Origin: Pinus tabuliformis
Lineage: Eukaryota; Streptophyta; Pinopsida; Pinales; Pinaceae
Reading direction: 5' to 3'
DNA: 64,000 nt
NCBI GenBank assembly: GCA_031772625.1
Contig: CM062813.1
Span: 763,406,720 to 763,470,719 of the forward strand
Below, piece after piece: positions 1-10,738 of this stretch. Within the stretch, counting starts at the first letter, position 1. Each line of letters starts with the position of its first letter. A program made the translations under genes and the position numbers. The notes beneath the pieces were generated by a model, which had not been told where the DNA came from, searched no databases, and saw only the letters and a program-made list of their open reading frames with translations.

Positions 1-284
1 CATCATGATGAATATGGTTTATTATATTGGCTATGCAGGTGTTATTTGATGTGTGCCTATTTGTGTTTACAGGTTCTTTAAACGGGAGCTCATTTGGACG
101 AACGGAGCATGGCTTCCACAAACTGGCATTGGACTTGAGGTAGGGTCTAAAACATCTCTTGGCTTTTATTTATAAATCGCAATATTTTGAGAAAGATAGA
201 ATTTGCTTGTTTTGCTTGTCACTAGATATCATTAGATACTAGGGAGATCGGTCTTGTCCGCAAGAATGATTTATCCGCCCGACA
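1..284 (+). repeat. gypsy-1 5' LTR, 3'-terminal 284 bp only
   Basis: This segment is a near copy of 14969-15252 and ends in CCGACA just before the primer binding site. It corresponds to the last 284 bp of the 1051-bp 3' LTR. The missing 767 bp, including the U3 promoter, lie upstream of the window. Twelve substitutions separate the two LTR ends, and no indels are visible. Confidence 0.95.
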
Positions 285-287
285 AAA

Positions 288-306
288 TGGCGACTCCACT
301 GGGGAC
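288..306 (+). promoter_or_regulatory. gypsy-1 tRNA primer binding site
   Basis: TGGCGACTCCACTGGGGAC starts three bases after the LTR end, the expected place for minus-strand primer binding. This form is common in plant Tat/Ogre elements, where I recall it being assigned to tRNA-Arg. The tRNA assignment is from memory and was not checked. It differs from the initiator-Met type site of the family T elements in this window. Confidence 0.8.
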
Positions 307-1081
307 TTGAATTTTTGGTTTTTACCTTTGCTTTTACTTTGACTTGAGAAACTTTTTCTTTGTTTCTGGTTTTTGCTTGATGTGTGTGGGATTGGGTAGC
401 TTCTTTAGATTTTGAATTGTTTTTTGTTTTTCACGCTTTTGGAAGAGGACCGCACGTTCTGGTTGTAACACAGTGCGGACATCCCCACATTGTTGTTTTA
501 CCACACAGAGCGGTACCGCACCTGGTTATACTGGGAGCCTGCGGACCCTGTCAAATTTTGAAAAACTTAAAATCTTTTCATTCAGTTAAGCTTAGGGTTT
601 TTTTATCTGTTTTAGCCTCTGCCCAGGTCTGCACGTGTCTTGTCAGAAATTTTTTGTAGGTGAATTCCATTGGCATTTAGGTTTTAGGTGAATTTCTAGA
701 AGTTTTGTGTGCCTGGCTTGATTTTCGTTTGGTCTTTGTAGTAACTCAGAGCTTAGAAGCCTTAGAAACCTCAGATCACCCTGGTTTTTGCTGATCTTCT
801 TTATGAGTCTAACCGATTTGTAAAATCTTCCTTTGGTGAGGAATACATCTCGTTTTTCTCTCTGCGAAGCTTCGAAAGAACTTGTTTTAAAAGTTTTGGA
901 TTTCATTTTTAAAAAGAAAACATAAAGCTGGTTGTTTTTTGATTAATTTGTTATTCTGAACAAATTAGTCCTTAGTTTGCTGATAACTAAGTAAAACATC
1001 CTCGAAAAGAAATTTTGTAAGCTTTTACTTCAATTAGATTTTTAGAATTTATAGATCTCAAGTTTGCTGATAACTAAGTAA

Positions 1082-1675
1082 AACATTAGATATCATTTTG
1101 GGATTCAACTGCGTTAAGTAAGTCATTCAAACGTATGACCATTTCCATGAGAGGTAGTCGTAACTGACTAATTTCTCATGATTTTTGAATAGTTCACTTA
1201 GCACTCATTGCATCGGGTGATGCTCACAGGGGTGAAGAAGTGGGATTGAAACTAGTGAAATGTGGAGAACGAATCACATAGCATCAATCATCACTTCCGG
1301 GGCTTGCACCCGGTAACCAGGACTTCCCAGGAGGTCACCCATCCCAGAACTCCTCTGGCTCAAGCGCGCTTAACTGTGGAGTTTTTCCACAATCAAGCCC
1401 ACTTAGCTTGCTACCCCATTTGCAAAACCTTAGCAAGTATTGTGCCTCATGAACCATTCAAGTAGAGATCCCTTGACTCTTTTTTGAATTTAAGTATGGG
1501 GATTTACGCAGTGCATTATATTAGATATCATTTTGGGATTCAGCTGCGTTAAGTAAGTCATTCAAACGTATGACCATTTCCATGAGAGGTAGTCGTAACT
1601 GACTAATTTCTCATGATTTTTGAATAGTTCACTTAGCACTCATTGCATCGGGTGATGCTCACAGGGGTGAAACAT
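1082..1675. mobile_element. TRIM-like element with 149-bp terminal direct repeats and 5-bp target duplication
   Basis: Direct repeats at 1087-1235 and 1522-1670 differ at a single base (CAACTG versus CAGCTG). They flank a 286-bp interior. The unit is bracketed by AACAT at 1082-1086 and 1671-1675. The uninterrupted 87-bp copy at 976-1062 contains that AACAT only once, which supports a true target-site duplication. Terminal direct repeats, a short non-coding interior and a 5-bp duplication are the marks of a terminal-repeat retrotransposon in miniature. Two features are atypical: the repeats begin TAGATATC and end GGGGTGA rather than TG...CA, and I cannot find a convincing tRNA primer site. Element strand is therefore unknown. 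The interior carries an antisense 5S rRNA-derived segment. Confidence 0.75.
1300..1384 (-). pseudogene. 5S rRNA-derived sequence with Pol III internal control region
   Basis: Read on the minus strand, 1384-1319 contains an A-box-like AGTTAAGCGCGCTTG and a C-box-like GGATGGGTGACCTCC followed by TGGGAAGTCC. These are in the order and spacing of plant 5S rRNA. Against the plant 5S consensus I remember, about 57 of 64 positions agree over 1321-1384. The 5' part of 5S is absent or unrecognisable, so this is not a functional 5S gene. 5S-derived promoters are known from Cassandra TRIMs, where they sit in the LTR, and from 5S-type SINEs. Here the segment is in the interior between the direct repeats. 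Confidence 0.8.
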
Positions 1676-2918
1676 CCTCGAAAAGAAATTTTGTAAGCTT
1701 TTACTTCAATTAGATTTTTAGAATTTATAGATCTCAAGATTAGATTTTTAATAGTTTTGAGTGTGTTCTAGAAATTAAAAAAAATCTCTTTTAAAAAGTT
1801 TGTTTTTGTAGTATTTGAGTGTTGAAAAGAAAGGGATATTTTTTCGTGAGCATAATTAGTAGTCTCATTTTTGAGTTTATTGAAAAAGACAAAAAAGTTT
1901 TTCTTAAGGAAAGATTTGTTTTTCAAGCAATTGCATTCTCAACTCTTTCTTTAGCTAGAAATTCATTGAATAAAAAGGATTTTTTATCATCTTAGGTGCA
2001 TTTTTAGTGTTTTGGAGTCGAGTCTTCACACCATAAAGTTTCATCTCCACACCTTTTGACTTAAGAAATAACCATAAAAAAATAACGCTTAAAGTAAAAT
2101 CTATCTAGCAATATTTTTATTTCTAGGGCTCTTTATCACCAACATAGCTTAGGCTAGTATCTTGGAGTAGGGATTTATTAACTCTCCAAGATAGTAAAAC
2201 AAACAAGTAGCTGTATCTTACGGTAGGAGATAAATTCCAATTGTTACATCTATGCTCTGGGAAGCTCCTCTTAAAGGAGTCAAGCACGAGGTCATATCCG
2301 AACCAGTGGGGTAATCAATCCTTCCTCATTGGGAACAATAGCAGATATACACGTATTAAAAACGGTAAACCTCGGATTAACCATTGTCGAGGAGCCTGGG
2401 GTCACTTGTTGGTAAAACTTGGATTATGTCAAGGAGCCTTCAAGGGGATTGAGCTTTGCTACTCTGCCCTTGCGTGTGTATCGGATCACAGACTGTTCCC
2501 CCAGGTATATTTGTTTCTGTTGGTAACCATAGTGACCATAATCTATAGGATTCTTTCCTAAGGTGACAGTGGAGGGAAGATCCCACTGTACCTAGAGCAG
2601 ACGTCGACTAGACTCACTTGGACTCTCTGGGGGGTTCTCTTCACTCGAGACGGTTTAGTGGAGAAACTTGTGCCAGTCTGTTTCATTAAGCAGGTTGTCG
2701 GGGTAACTGTTCCAACCGCCATTTCTGTATTGAATTCTGCAACGTTGGATTTCATCACCAACTAGTGTTTTCGGTACGGAAAGTTACTATTTGTGTGTGG
2801 TTTGAACTCCTAGATTCTTTAGGCATGTGCTTCAAATTGTTTGGTTCTTTAGAGACTTTAGGTGGTTTTCATTGAGATTTTTCTTTGTTTGCGTGTGAAG
2901 TAATTAAAATATTTAATC

Positions 2919-5876
2919 GTGGCTGAATTACCGAGGCAGTCTCGTAGACTTCGGGGCCAACCTCCTGAGTTTTCACCAAGCCAGCTTGAAGGGCTACGAG
3001 CTCTTGTAACTCCTAGTGATAGTAGAGTTGGGTCACTAGAAGAAGGAGAATCTTCTTTAGTTGTGCATCTTGATTATCAAGTTCAAGCACCAGAGTATAT
3101 TATTGAACCTATTTCATTTTCCGAAGTTACTGGTAGTTTTTCTTCTACTAGTGAATTAGCTGAGGAACCTAAAATTTCTGAACCTAAAACTAAACCTACT
3201 GCTACTCCATCATCAGGATTTGCCTCTCCAATTTCCAGTGGTCCTGGTTCACCCAAGGTAGGAAGAATCATTACCCAAAATCTTCCTTCTGGACTCATTG
3301 CTATTAAAGAACTTGTTACTCCGGAAGAAGGTATATCTATCCCTGAAAATCAACCAACTATAGAACTTAGGGAGTGTGAATCGATCTTTTACAGTCCACC
3401 TAGGAGGGACGCTTGGTATCTTTCATTGACCAATTTTCTAGAAAACCCGGGACTAATTTTTTCACCACCTCGCATTCCTTTTCATCCAATACCTAGAGGT
3501 TATTATCCTCCTTTAAATATGTCAAGACAGTCATCCATGTTTTCTCAATCTCCAAAAACATTTTTATATGGCGGTCCTTCTGTTCCTTCTGGGTATCAGT
3601 CACTTACTGGTACTTTTTCGGGAGCATCTCCTCAACCTGTTGAACAAGGGTTATTAACTGGTAATAACGGAACTAAGCCGTTGAGTGTAGAAGATATTCT
3701 TATGATGTCAGGTACCATTCCAAATCCGCAGCCTCAAGGTAGTCAGTTATCGCCTGGGGGGCAACCTCAAGGTCCTCAATTATCGCCTGGGGGGCAACCT
3801 CAAGGTACCCAGTTATTGCCTAGGGGGCAACCTCAAGGACAGTACATACCTTCGGGACAGTACATTCCTCAAGGTCAACCCCAGACTCAGTACGTACCTC
3901 AAGGTCAACCCCAGTATCAATATATGCCTCAAGGTCAACCCCAGTTTCAGTACGTGCCTCAAGGTTATCAACCTCAAGGTCGGTACCCAACCCAAGGTTT
4001 CCAACCACCTTCAGGTCAATCATTTGTCCAAGGAGCTGGAAATTTACCTTTGAATTATCAACCCTACCCTCAACTCGGTATGGTCCTCAATATGCTTAAC
4101 CTTCTATGGGTCCGTACCTCAGAATGAACATAGTGTGGGATCCATCTCAATCTCAACAGATCTTGCAACCTATTGTGCAGTTTTCATCTCAATCTAGACA
4201 ACCCTTGGTTTCTGGTTCAACCCAGCAACCTGTCCAGCCTACTATTCAAACTTCTGCACCTGGTGTAGTTTCTCATCCTGGGCCTAGTTTGCCTTGAACT
4301 CTGCCTCAAACGACTGCTGCAACTGCTGCAACATCTATTCCATCTACCCCACCTACTTCTGGAGTATCGGCAGCTCCAGTTTCTACTGTTCCTGCATCAA
4401 CTCCTCAAGCATCTTTACCTCAGTCTAGACCTACAATTCAGACTTCGGTTCAAATGCCTGTAGGACAACCTCGTCCAAGTACGGTTGTCACAAGTCAACC
4501 TCAATTTACTTATCAACCATACCAGGGACAGTACCAATTCGATCCTGCTGTGCAGAACCTAGTCTATCAGTATCAACCGTACCCTAGATATACTTATCAG
4601 CAACCTCAACAACCCCAGTACGGTCCGATTAATCCTGGTTTTCGGGAGGATATAATATCCCAAATGCAATTCCAATTCCAAGTTATCCTGGATATCCTCC
4701 TCCTGGGGTTGGTCTCATGACCCATGGTTTTCGAGACCCTAATCGTCAGTTACAGTTCATTGCAACTTTGGACTTGCCTGATCTGTCACACCTTACGAAC
4801 GATCCGATAAATTATCTTACGTTTTGGCCGCCAATTCCGAATAAGTTGCCCAGTGATATCCCAAAGTTTGAAGGTAAATCAGGAGAGGATCCGTCAAACC
4901 ATGTGATGACTTATCACCTCTGGTGTGCATCTAACTCTATTTCAGATGATTCAATTTGTTTACGTCTTTTTCAACGCACTCTGATTGGTCTTGCGGCCAA
5001 GTGGTACATTGAGTTACCGCGAGCCACTTTTTATAACTTTAGTCAGCTAGCTACTTCATTCTTAACTCATTTTCAGTTTCCTGTCAGATATGACAATGGC
5101 ACGGAATTATTAACTTCATTAAAACAGTCAACGTCCACTTATATTTCAGATCACATTCATGAATGGAGACGTCGATGACGTTTAGTGAAAGTTTTTATTC
5201 CAGATCAAATCTTAGCAGAATGGTTTGTTAAATCATTATTACCTAAAATCACTGAGGATGTAGCTAAGGCAGGAGTTGTTACTAAAGAGCAAGTAATTGC
5301 TCAATCTCAGTACCTTGACCTCGTTTATACGCAGTCGGGTACTTTACACGAGAAAATCCCCGACCTTCCTAAAAAAAAAAAATAGCTGCAGCTCCTTCAG
5401 GGTCTCATGCCGCTGACGGAATGATTGGTTCAGTTAACACCAAAAGTAAGAAGAAATCTTCCAAGAATTCTTCTCCTATTATAACTTTACCAGATTCCCC
5501 GACAAGAGATTCTTCCGCTGAAATTTCTGCCAATATTCATGTCGTAGAGTCATCTACGGCCAAATCAAAATCCGGCGGTAAGAAGAAGGGGAAGAAGAAA
5601 AATAAATCAGATAAAAATTCGAAAGAGAAACCAGATAAAATGGAATCTACTGATGAGAAACGTAAACCTCGTTATCCTTGTCTCATTTGTGACGAAGAGC
5701 ATTTTACAAGAGACTGCCCTCATCGCGTTGAGGTTGCGAAAATCGTTAAAGGTTCTCAAACGCCTGCTGTCTTGAAGGATCCTTTTCCTAGTCAAGATAG
5801 TAAGATGATAGGTTCTTCCTCAAATGCCTCAGAAGAACCCATAATGATGATGTCCCATGTTAGGATTGCGACATGA
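2919..5876 (+). pseudogene. gypsy-1 gag, frameshifted
   Basis: This encodes the capsid/nucleocapsid precursor that packages element RNA in cytoplasmic particles. The frame starts at GTG (2919) where related elements would have ATG, so the start codon appears lost by an A-to-G change. An N-terminal acidic/proline region is followed by Gln/Pro/Tyr-rich repeats (3729-4010). The Gag core is at 4717-5385 (FWPPIPNKLPSDIPKFEG, then LAAKWYIELP). A Lys-rich stretch and a zinc-knuckle-like CLICDEEHFTRDC follow near 5680-5720. That motif has three residues between the second Cys and His instead of four. Frames change near 4100, near 4700 and at a run of 12 A at about 5371-5383. A stop interrupts the core near 5176 and another closes the frame at 5874. 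Non-functional in this copy. Confidence 0.85.
3729..4010 (+). repeat. Gln/Pro-rich coding minisatellite within gypsy-1 gag
   Basis: CCTCAAGGT-type motifs recur about ten times. They encode repeated G-Q-P-Q and Y-x-P-Q-G units such as QFQYVPQG. Unit length varies in multiples of three between roughly 30 and 39 bp, so the frame is kept. Expansion probably arose by slippage. A disordered, low-complexity Gag linker is the likely protein outcome. Confidence 0.75.
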
Positions 5877-6155
5877 TCGCAAGATTATGGAAGTAAAAGT
5901 CTTGTTGGTGGTAAGGAAGCAGAATCTTCTAATTCGAACCCATCAACTTCAACTCCTGGTTCCGATCTGCTACAGATCGAGAAACCTAACCGAGACTTAG
6001 TAATCAAACCGTCCGCTAAGGGTATACTTCGAAAGTCAGCTTTCAATCCACATGCGAGAGCTGCTCAGAACTATAACATTGTTGAAGATTTAGCCATTTC
6101 ACTTTCAGTAATGTCGGCTTTTTAGGTTCTGTAATCATGTCCAGCACAACGTAAA

Positions 6156-9100
6156 TTGCTATTGTCGGCTATAGGAGCTGTTGATATTCAGGACTCGAAT
6201 CTTATAATCTTCGATTTAGAAAATAATACACCTCTCTTACCTCATCAAATGGCTTTCCAGATTCCAGTGTTAGTAAAAAACAGACCTTGCTATAGGACTG
6301 TGATTGATGAGGGAGCTTCAACGTGTATTATGTCGATCCAGTGTTGGAGATTGCTTGGTTCTCCTACACTCAATCAACCCCCGATGATTCTAAAGGCTTT
6401 TGATGGCCATGGGTTCCATCCTTTTGGCATTCTACAGGATTTACCTATAGGGGTTGAAGGCAAAACTGTTAATCTAGTTGTGGAGGTGGTTGATGCCCCT
6501 CTAGATTACAACCTTCTCTTGCGTCGTAGTTGGTCTTACACTATGACTGCTGTTGTTTCATTGGTCTTTCGGCTTATAAAGTTTCCTCATAATGGAAAGA
6601 TCGTAACTATAGACCAGCGAACTTACTTTTCATTTGACCCAGCCTCTTCTGAAAGTATCCAGCATGTCGACAAAACAACTATCCCTTATAAGGATGCTGG
6701 AGTAGGATTAGTTAAAGATTCTAGTTTACTAGGAACTTTTTCCTTTCCTCCTCCTAACGTATCGCCTTCTACTACAACCATTCATATGATTTCATCAGAC
6801 ACTATTGTTTATGATGATCCTTGGATCGTACCTTCCGAATCTGAGATGGATTCATTTGGTGATGCTATGCCTTTGAGTCCCTATGAAATTGTGTATCAGG
6901 CTGTACAGTCGTTTTCCGATCCTTCTTCAACCGAAATTGACCTAATGAATGTGGTCCATGAAGAATCACTTTCAACATCAAACTCAGATTCAACAACTTT
7001 TTTCGAACTTGTTCATACTGATGAGCAGATCCGTGAAATCTTGTCTGTTGATGATTTACCATGGGAAGATCTTCATCATAGATCTTCGTTCTTACCTGAG
7101 ATTGATCATTTTGAAAATGATTTTTCATCTATTTTTACGACTAATTATGTCAAGGAACCACAGAATCCATTGCAAAATCTTGATTCTGAGTTAAATTTGG
7201 GAAATATTTCTCGAACAGTTCCTATTGACATTTTAGTTAAACCTGGAATTGTTGAAAACATTCATATAGGTGCCTCTTGTACGGAAAATGAACTTCAAAC
7301 ATATAAGGCCCTATTTCAAGAATTCCGAGACGTGTTTGCCTGGTCATATGAGGAAATGCCAGGAATTGATCCAGAAATTGTTGTTCATGAAATCAAAACT
7401 TACCCGGATGCTAAACCCGTCCGGAAACATTTGCGTCAGATCCACCTGCGAAAAGTTGCTGCTATTAAAGCAGAAGTTGAAAAATTACTTAAAGCAGGTT
7501 TCATTTATCCAATTCCCTTAACGAATTGGGTATCGAATATTGTTCCTGTTAACAAAAAGAAAGGAACAATAAGAATATGTATCGATTATAGGGATATCAA
7601 TTGAGCCTGTCCAAAAGACAATTATCCAACTCCCTATATCGATCAAATCATTGATGACTGTGCCGGCAGTGAAATATTCTCCTTTATGGATGGTTTTTCT
7701 GGTTACAATCAAATCAACATTCTACCTGCTGATCAACCAAAAACGGCTTTCATTTGTCCATCGAGGACATTTGCTTATTGCAAATTACCTTTTGGGCTAA
7801 AGAACGTTGGAGCAACTTTTCAAAGAGCTATGTCTTACACGTTTCATGACATCAAGCACATTGTGCAACCTTATCTTGATGATTTGCCTGCTCATTCATT
7901 ACGTAGAGATGATCATCTCATTCATTTACGAGTAATCTTTATGAGATGTAGGCATTATCGAATTAGGTTTAATCCACACAAATGTGTTTTCTGTATAGAA
8001 ACGGGTCGTTTACTAGGATTTGTTGTTTCGAAAGCCGGCATTCGTGTTGATCCCTCGAAGGTTGAAGCTATTGTCAAATTGCCTCCTCCTTCGACTCTTC
8101 GCCAACTCCAAAATTTGCAAGGGAAAGCAAAGTTTTTACGTCGTTTCATTCCTAACTACATCGAGATAACAAAGGGTTTTACCAGGTTGTTGAAACAGAA
8201 TACTCCATTCTTTTGGGATGAGATAGCTGACAAATCTTTTGATGCACTAAAACACGCGTTGACCCATGCACCGTTATTGCATCCTCCCAACTACAACCAA
8301 GACTACTTCTTATATCTCGCCGCCTCTCATTCCACCATCGGAATGATGTTAGTTCAGGAAGATGAATTCGGTATTGAACACGTGATTTACTACCTTAGTC
8401 GAACCTTAAATCTGACTGAGCTAAAATATTCGCATGTGGAGAAATTGGCCTTGGCAGCTGTTCAAGCTATCCAAAAATTTCGTCATTACATTTTACTACG
8501 CAAAACCACTGTAATGACCGACTATAACCCTATGATCTATATTTTGACCAAACAATTGCTAGGGGGCAAGTATTCCAAATGGATTGTTATCCTACAGGAA
8601 TTTGACTTGGAGTTTGAAAAATCTAAGTCAAAGAAATCTTTAGTTTTTGCGGAGTTGATGTGTGACTTCCCGCGTGCTGATACTGAAACTGTGGCGGAAG
8701 AGCCCATTGTGGACGAATCCTTGTTTCTTATCAGCACTCTTGATCCATGGTATGGAGATATCATAGTTTATCTCCAAACCCAATCCTTTCGGCCTAAAAT
8801 TTCAAGATCTCAGCGTCAGAAAATACGATTCTAATCCCAACAATACAAAATTATTGGAGATACACTTTATCGTCGTGGGGTGGATTCTGTTTTCCAACGT
8901 TGTTTAACTCATGAAGAAGCTGAAAGGGTTCTAAATGACTGTCACTCTGGAGCATGTGGTGGTCATATGTCTGGGTTTTCCACAGCCCAAAAGATATTGC
9001 GCGCTGGCTATTTCTAGCCGTCTTTGTTTAAAGATTGTATTGACGCGGTCCGAAAATGCCACAACTGCCAAATTTTTTATCGAAAGATGTGTGCTCCACC

Positions 9101-9992
9101 TGCTCCTCTCCACCCTATAATTTTTGTTGGTCCTTTTGCGAAATGGGGTATCGATTTTATTACATGTAACCATCACTCGGTCGGGGGGCATGCGTATATC
9201 ATCCTTGTGGTAGATTGTTTTACCAAGTGGGCCGAGGCAATGCCTACATTTTCGGCAGATGGAAAAACTACTGCAATTTTCGTTTTCAATCATATAATTA
9301 TTAGATTCGGTGTTCCACAAGCGATTACCACTGATCATGGGCGTCATTTTCGAAACATTATGATGACTGAACTAACAGATCAACTTGGCTTGCGTCACGA
9401 TAGTTCTACTCCATATTACCCACAGGCTAATGGTCTGGTTGAAGCCATCAACAAAGTTCTAGTCATTATGATCCGACGAATCATTGGGATTCATAGGTCG
9501 AACTGGCATAACATGTTATTTTCAGTGCTTTGGGCATATCGAACCTCAGTAAAAACATCAACTGGTTTCACTCCTTTCCAACTATTTTACGGTTTGGAAG
9601 TTGTGTTACCCATTGAATGCGAAATCCCGTCATTGCAAATGGCCATAGAATTACTTCCAGACACTTCCAAAGAGGAGAAACATTTGTTGTACTTGGCTCA
9701 GCTAGATGAGAATTGACATGATGTTGCACTAGCAATCAAAACTCATGCCAAATGTATTAAAGCTCAGTACGGTCGAAATGTTACACCTCGTAATTTTTCG
9801 GAAGGAGACCTAGTCTTACTGTACGATCAAGCAAATGATAAGTTAAGTGCTAGAAAATTCGTACCCATGTGGCATGGTCCTTATGTTGTCAAACGAAAGC
9901 TGGCAAAAGGGGCCTATGAATTGGTAGATTTTGATGGTGTCTCTTTAGGTAAACCCAGAAATGGTCTTTACCTGAAAAGATATTATGCTTAA
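6156..9992 (+). pseudogene. gypsy-1 pol (PR-RT-RH-INT), four in-frame nonsense codons
   Basis: One continuous frame would make the replication and integration enzymes. Protease is near 6299 with VIDEGAS, where the usual Ser after Asp is Glu. Reverse transcriptase is at about 7330-7960 with FMDGFSGYNQI and the catalytic YLDD near 7869. The gypsy-type RNase H at about 8310-8560 reads LYLAAS where a catalytic Asp is usual. Integrase has the H2C2 finger at about 8938-9070 and a D-D-E core (GIDFIT, TTDHGRHF, NGLVEAIN). Stops are TGA 7602-7604, TAA 8832-8834, TAG 9015-9017 and TGA 9714-9716. No frameshift occurs over 3.8 kb. At least three stops sit where conserved Arg or Trp is expected, as C-to-T or G-to-A changes would produce. 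The frame ends at TAA 9990-9992. Confidence 0.92.
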
Positions 9993-10114
9993 ATTTGGGT
10001 GTGGAAATTTTAGTTAGATTAGTTTTCTTTCTAGCTGGTGTGTTTTAGATTAGAAAAGTGTGCTTAGTTTAGAGAGTGTTTTTGTCATTATTCCTGCTTA
10101 TCTTGATTTTACTC

Positions 10115-10126
10115 TTGATATTGCAG
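10115..10126 (+). promoter_or_regulatory. Possible 3' splice site directly before the extra RNase H ORF
   Basis: TTGATATTGCAG sits in a T-rich tract and is followed immediately by ATG at 10127. This matches a plant intron acceptor. It could allow a spliced subgenomic mRNA to express the ORF that lies downstream of pol. No donor was identified, so this is inference from one motif. Confidence 0.4.
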
Positions 10127-10546
10127 ATGTCGACGTCTCTTCAAACATACATTGGTTTCGCTGATGGTGCTTGTCGTAATACATGGAACATTTCTTCCGC
10201 AGCTTGGGTTATCTATTCACCCTCTGATGAGTTGGTATCTATGCATGGGGTAAGCCTCAGTCAAACAACGAACAACATTGCAGAGTATAGTGCAGTGATT
10301 GAGTTATTATCTGAATCCATCTCATTTGGGATTCAGAGTTTGATTGTGAGGTTAGATTCTGAACTCGTTGTATTGCAGCTTAATAGAGTTTATGCCATTA
10401 GAAATCCAATGTTATTAAGATTATTTTTGAGATTTCATCTCTTGGAACGTGAATTTGACTATATTGAATATCAGCATATTCCAAGATATTTAAATACATT
10501 AGCAGATGCAATTGCTTTTCGAATGTTAAGTAGACATTTGCAATAA
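10127..10546 (+). CDS. Additional (archaeal-type) RNase H, separate ORF after integrase
   Basis: This 139-codon ORF would cleave the RNA strand of RNA/DNA hybrids during reverse transcription. The first residues are MSTSLQTYIGFADGACRN. All four expected acidic positions of an RNase HI fold are visible: Asp in FADGA, Glu in NNIAEYSAV, Asp in VRLDSELV, and Asp in LADAIA after HIPRYLN. The pattern resembles the archaeal/plant-type RNase H (aRNH) known as a second RNase H in Tat-lineage elements. I chose ATG 10127, because the upstream extension to 10076 begins at GTG and encodes only hydrophobic residues. Unlike the neighbouring pol it is free of stops. It is in a different frame from pol and starts 134 bp after the pol stop, so it needs its own mRNA or re-initiation. 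Confidence 0.8.
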   Translation: MSTSLQTYIGFADGACRNTWNISSAAWVIYSPSDELVSMHGVSLSQTTNNIAEYSAVIELLSESISFGIQSLIVRLDSELVVLQLNRVYAIRNPMLLRLFLRFHLLEREFDYIEYQHIPRYLNTLADAIAFRMLSRHLQ

Positions 10547-10738
10547 TCAAATAGTAAATTTAAAAACATTTCATAACATGTTTTACAAGATAGCCAGTAA
10601 TAGTGATATAGCATAGCATAGGAGTGTGTCAAATATACATCGTCTTCGATCATAGGTTGAAAAACACCTTATGATCGGCAAAAATGATAGTACAAAAAAC
10701 AAAAATGTCATATGAGTCTACAACAGGTGATCATCCTA

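Larger units (their letters stand above)
976..1738 (+). repeat. 87-bp tandem duplication, second copy split by an insertion
   Basis: Copy 1 is 976-1062. Copy 2 starts at 1063, runs to 1086, is interrupted, and resumes at 1676-1738, for 24+63 = 87 bases. The two copies look essentially identical by eye. The order of events is readable: the duplication happened first, then the 1087-1670 element inserted into copy 2. Copy 1 therefore serves as the empty-site reference. Confidence 0.88.
307..2918 (+). other. gypsy-1 long 5' leader
   Basis: This is 2.6 kb between the primer binding site and gag with no credible coding frame. It is AT-rich apart from a GC-rich patch at about 440-550 that has several CGCAC and TGCGGACC motifs. 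It contains an 87-bp tandem duplication and a TRIM-like insertion (separate entries). Removing the 589 bp added by the insertion still leaves about 2 kb of leader, which is typical of large Tat-type elements. No structured RNA was recognised in 1739-2918. Confidence 0.6.

Noticed and set aside
7602-9716. In-frame TGA/TAG codons in gypsy-1 pol as programmed readthrough
   Set aside because: There are four stops at different places inside enzyme domains, most at positions expected to be Arg or Trp. Mutational decay explains them better.
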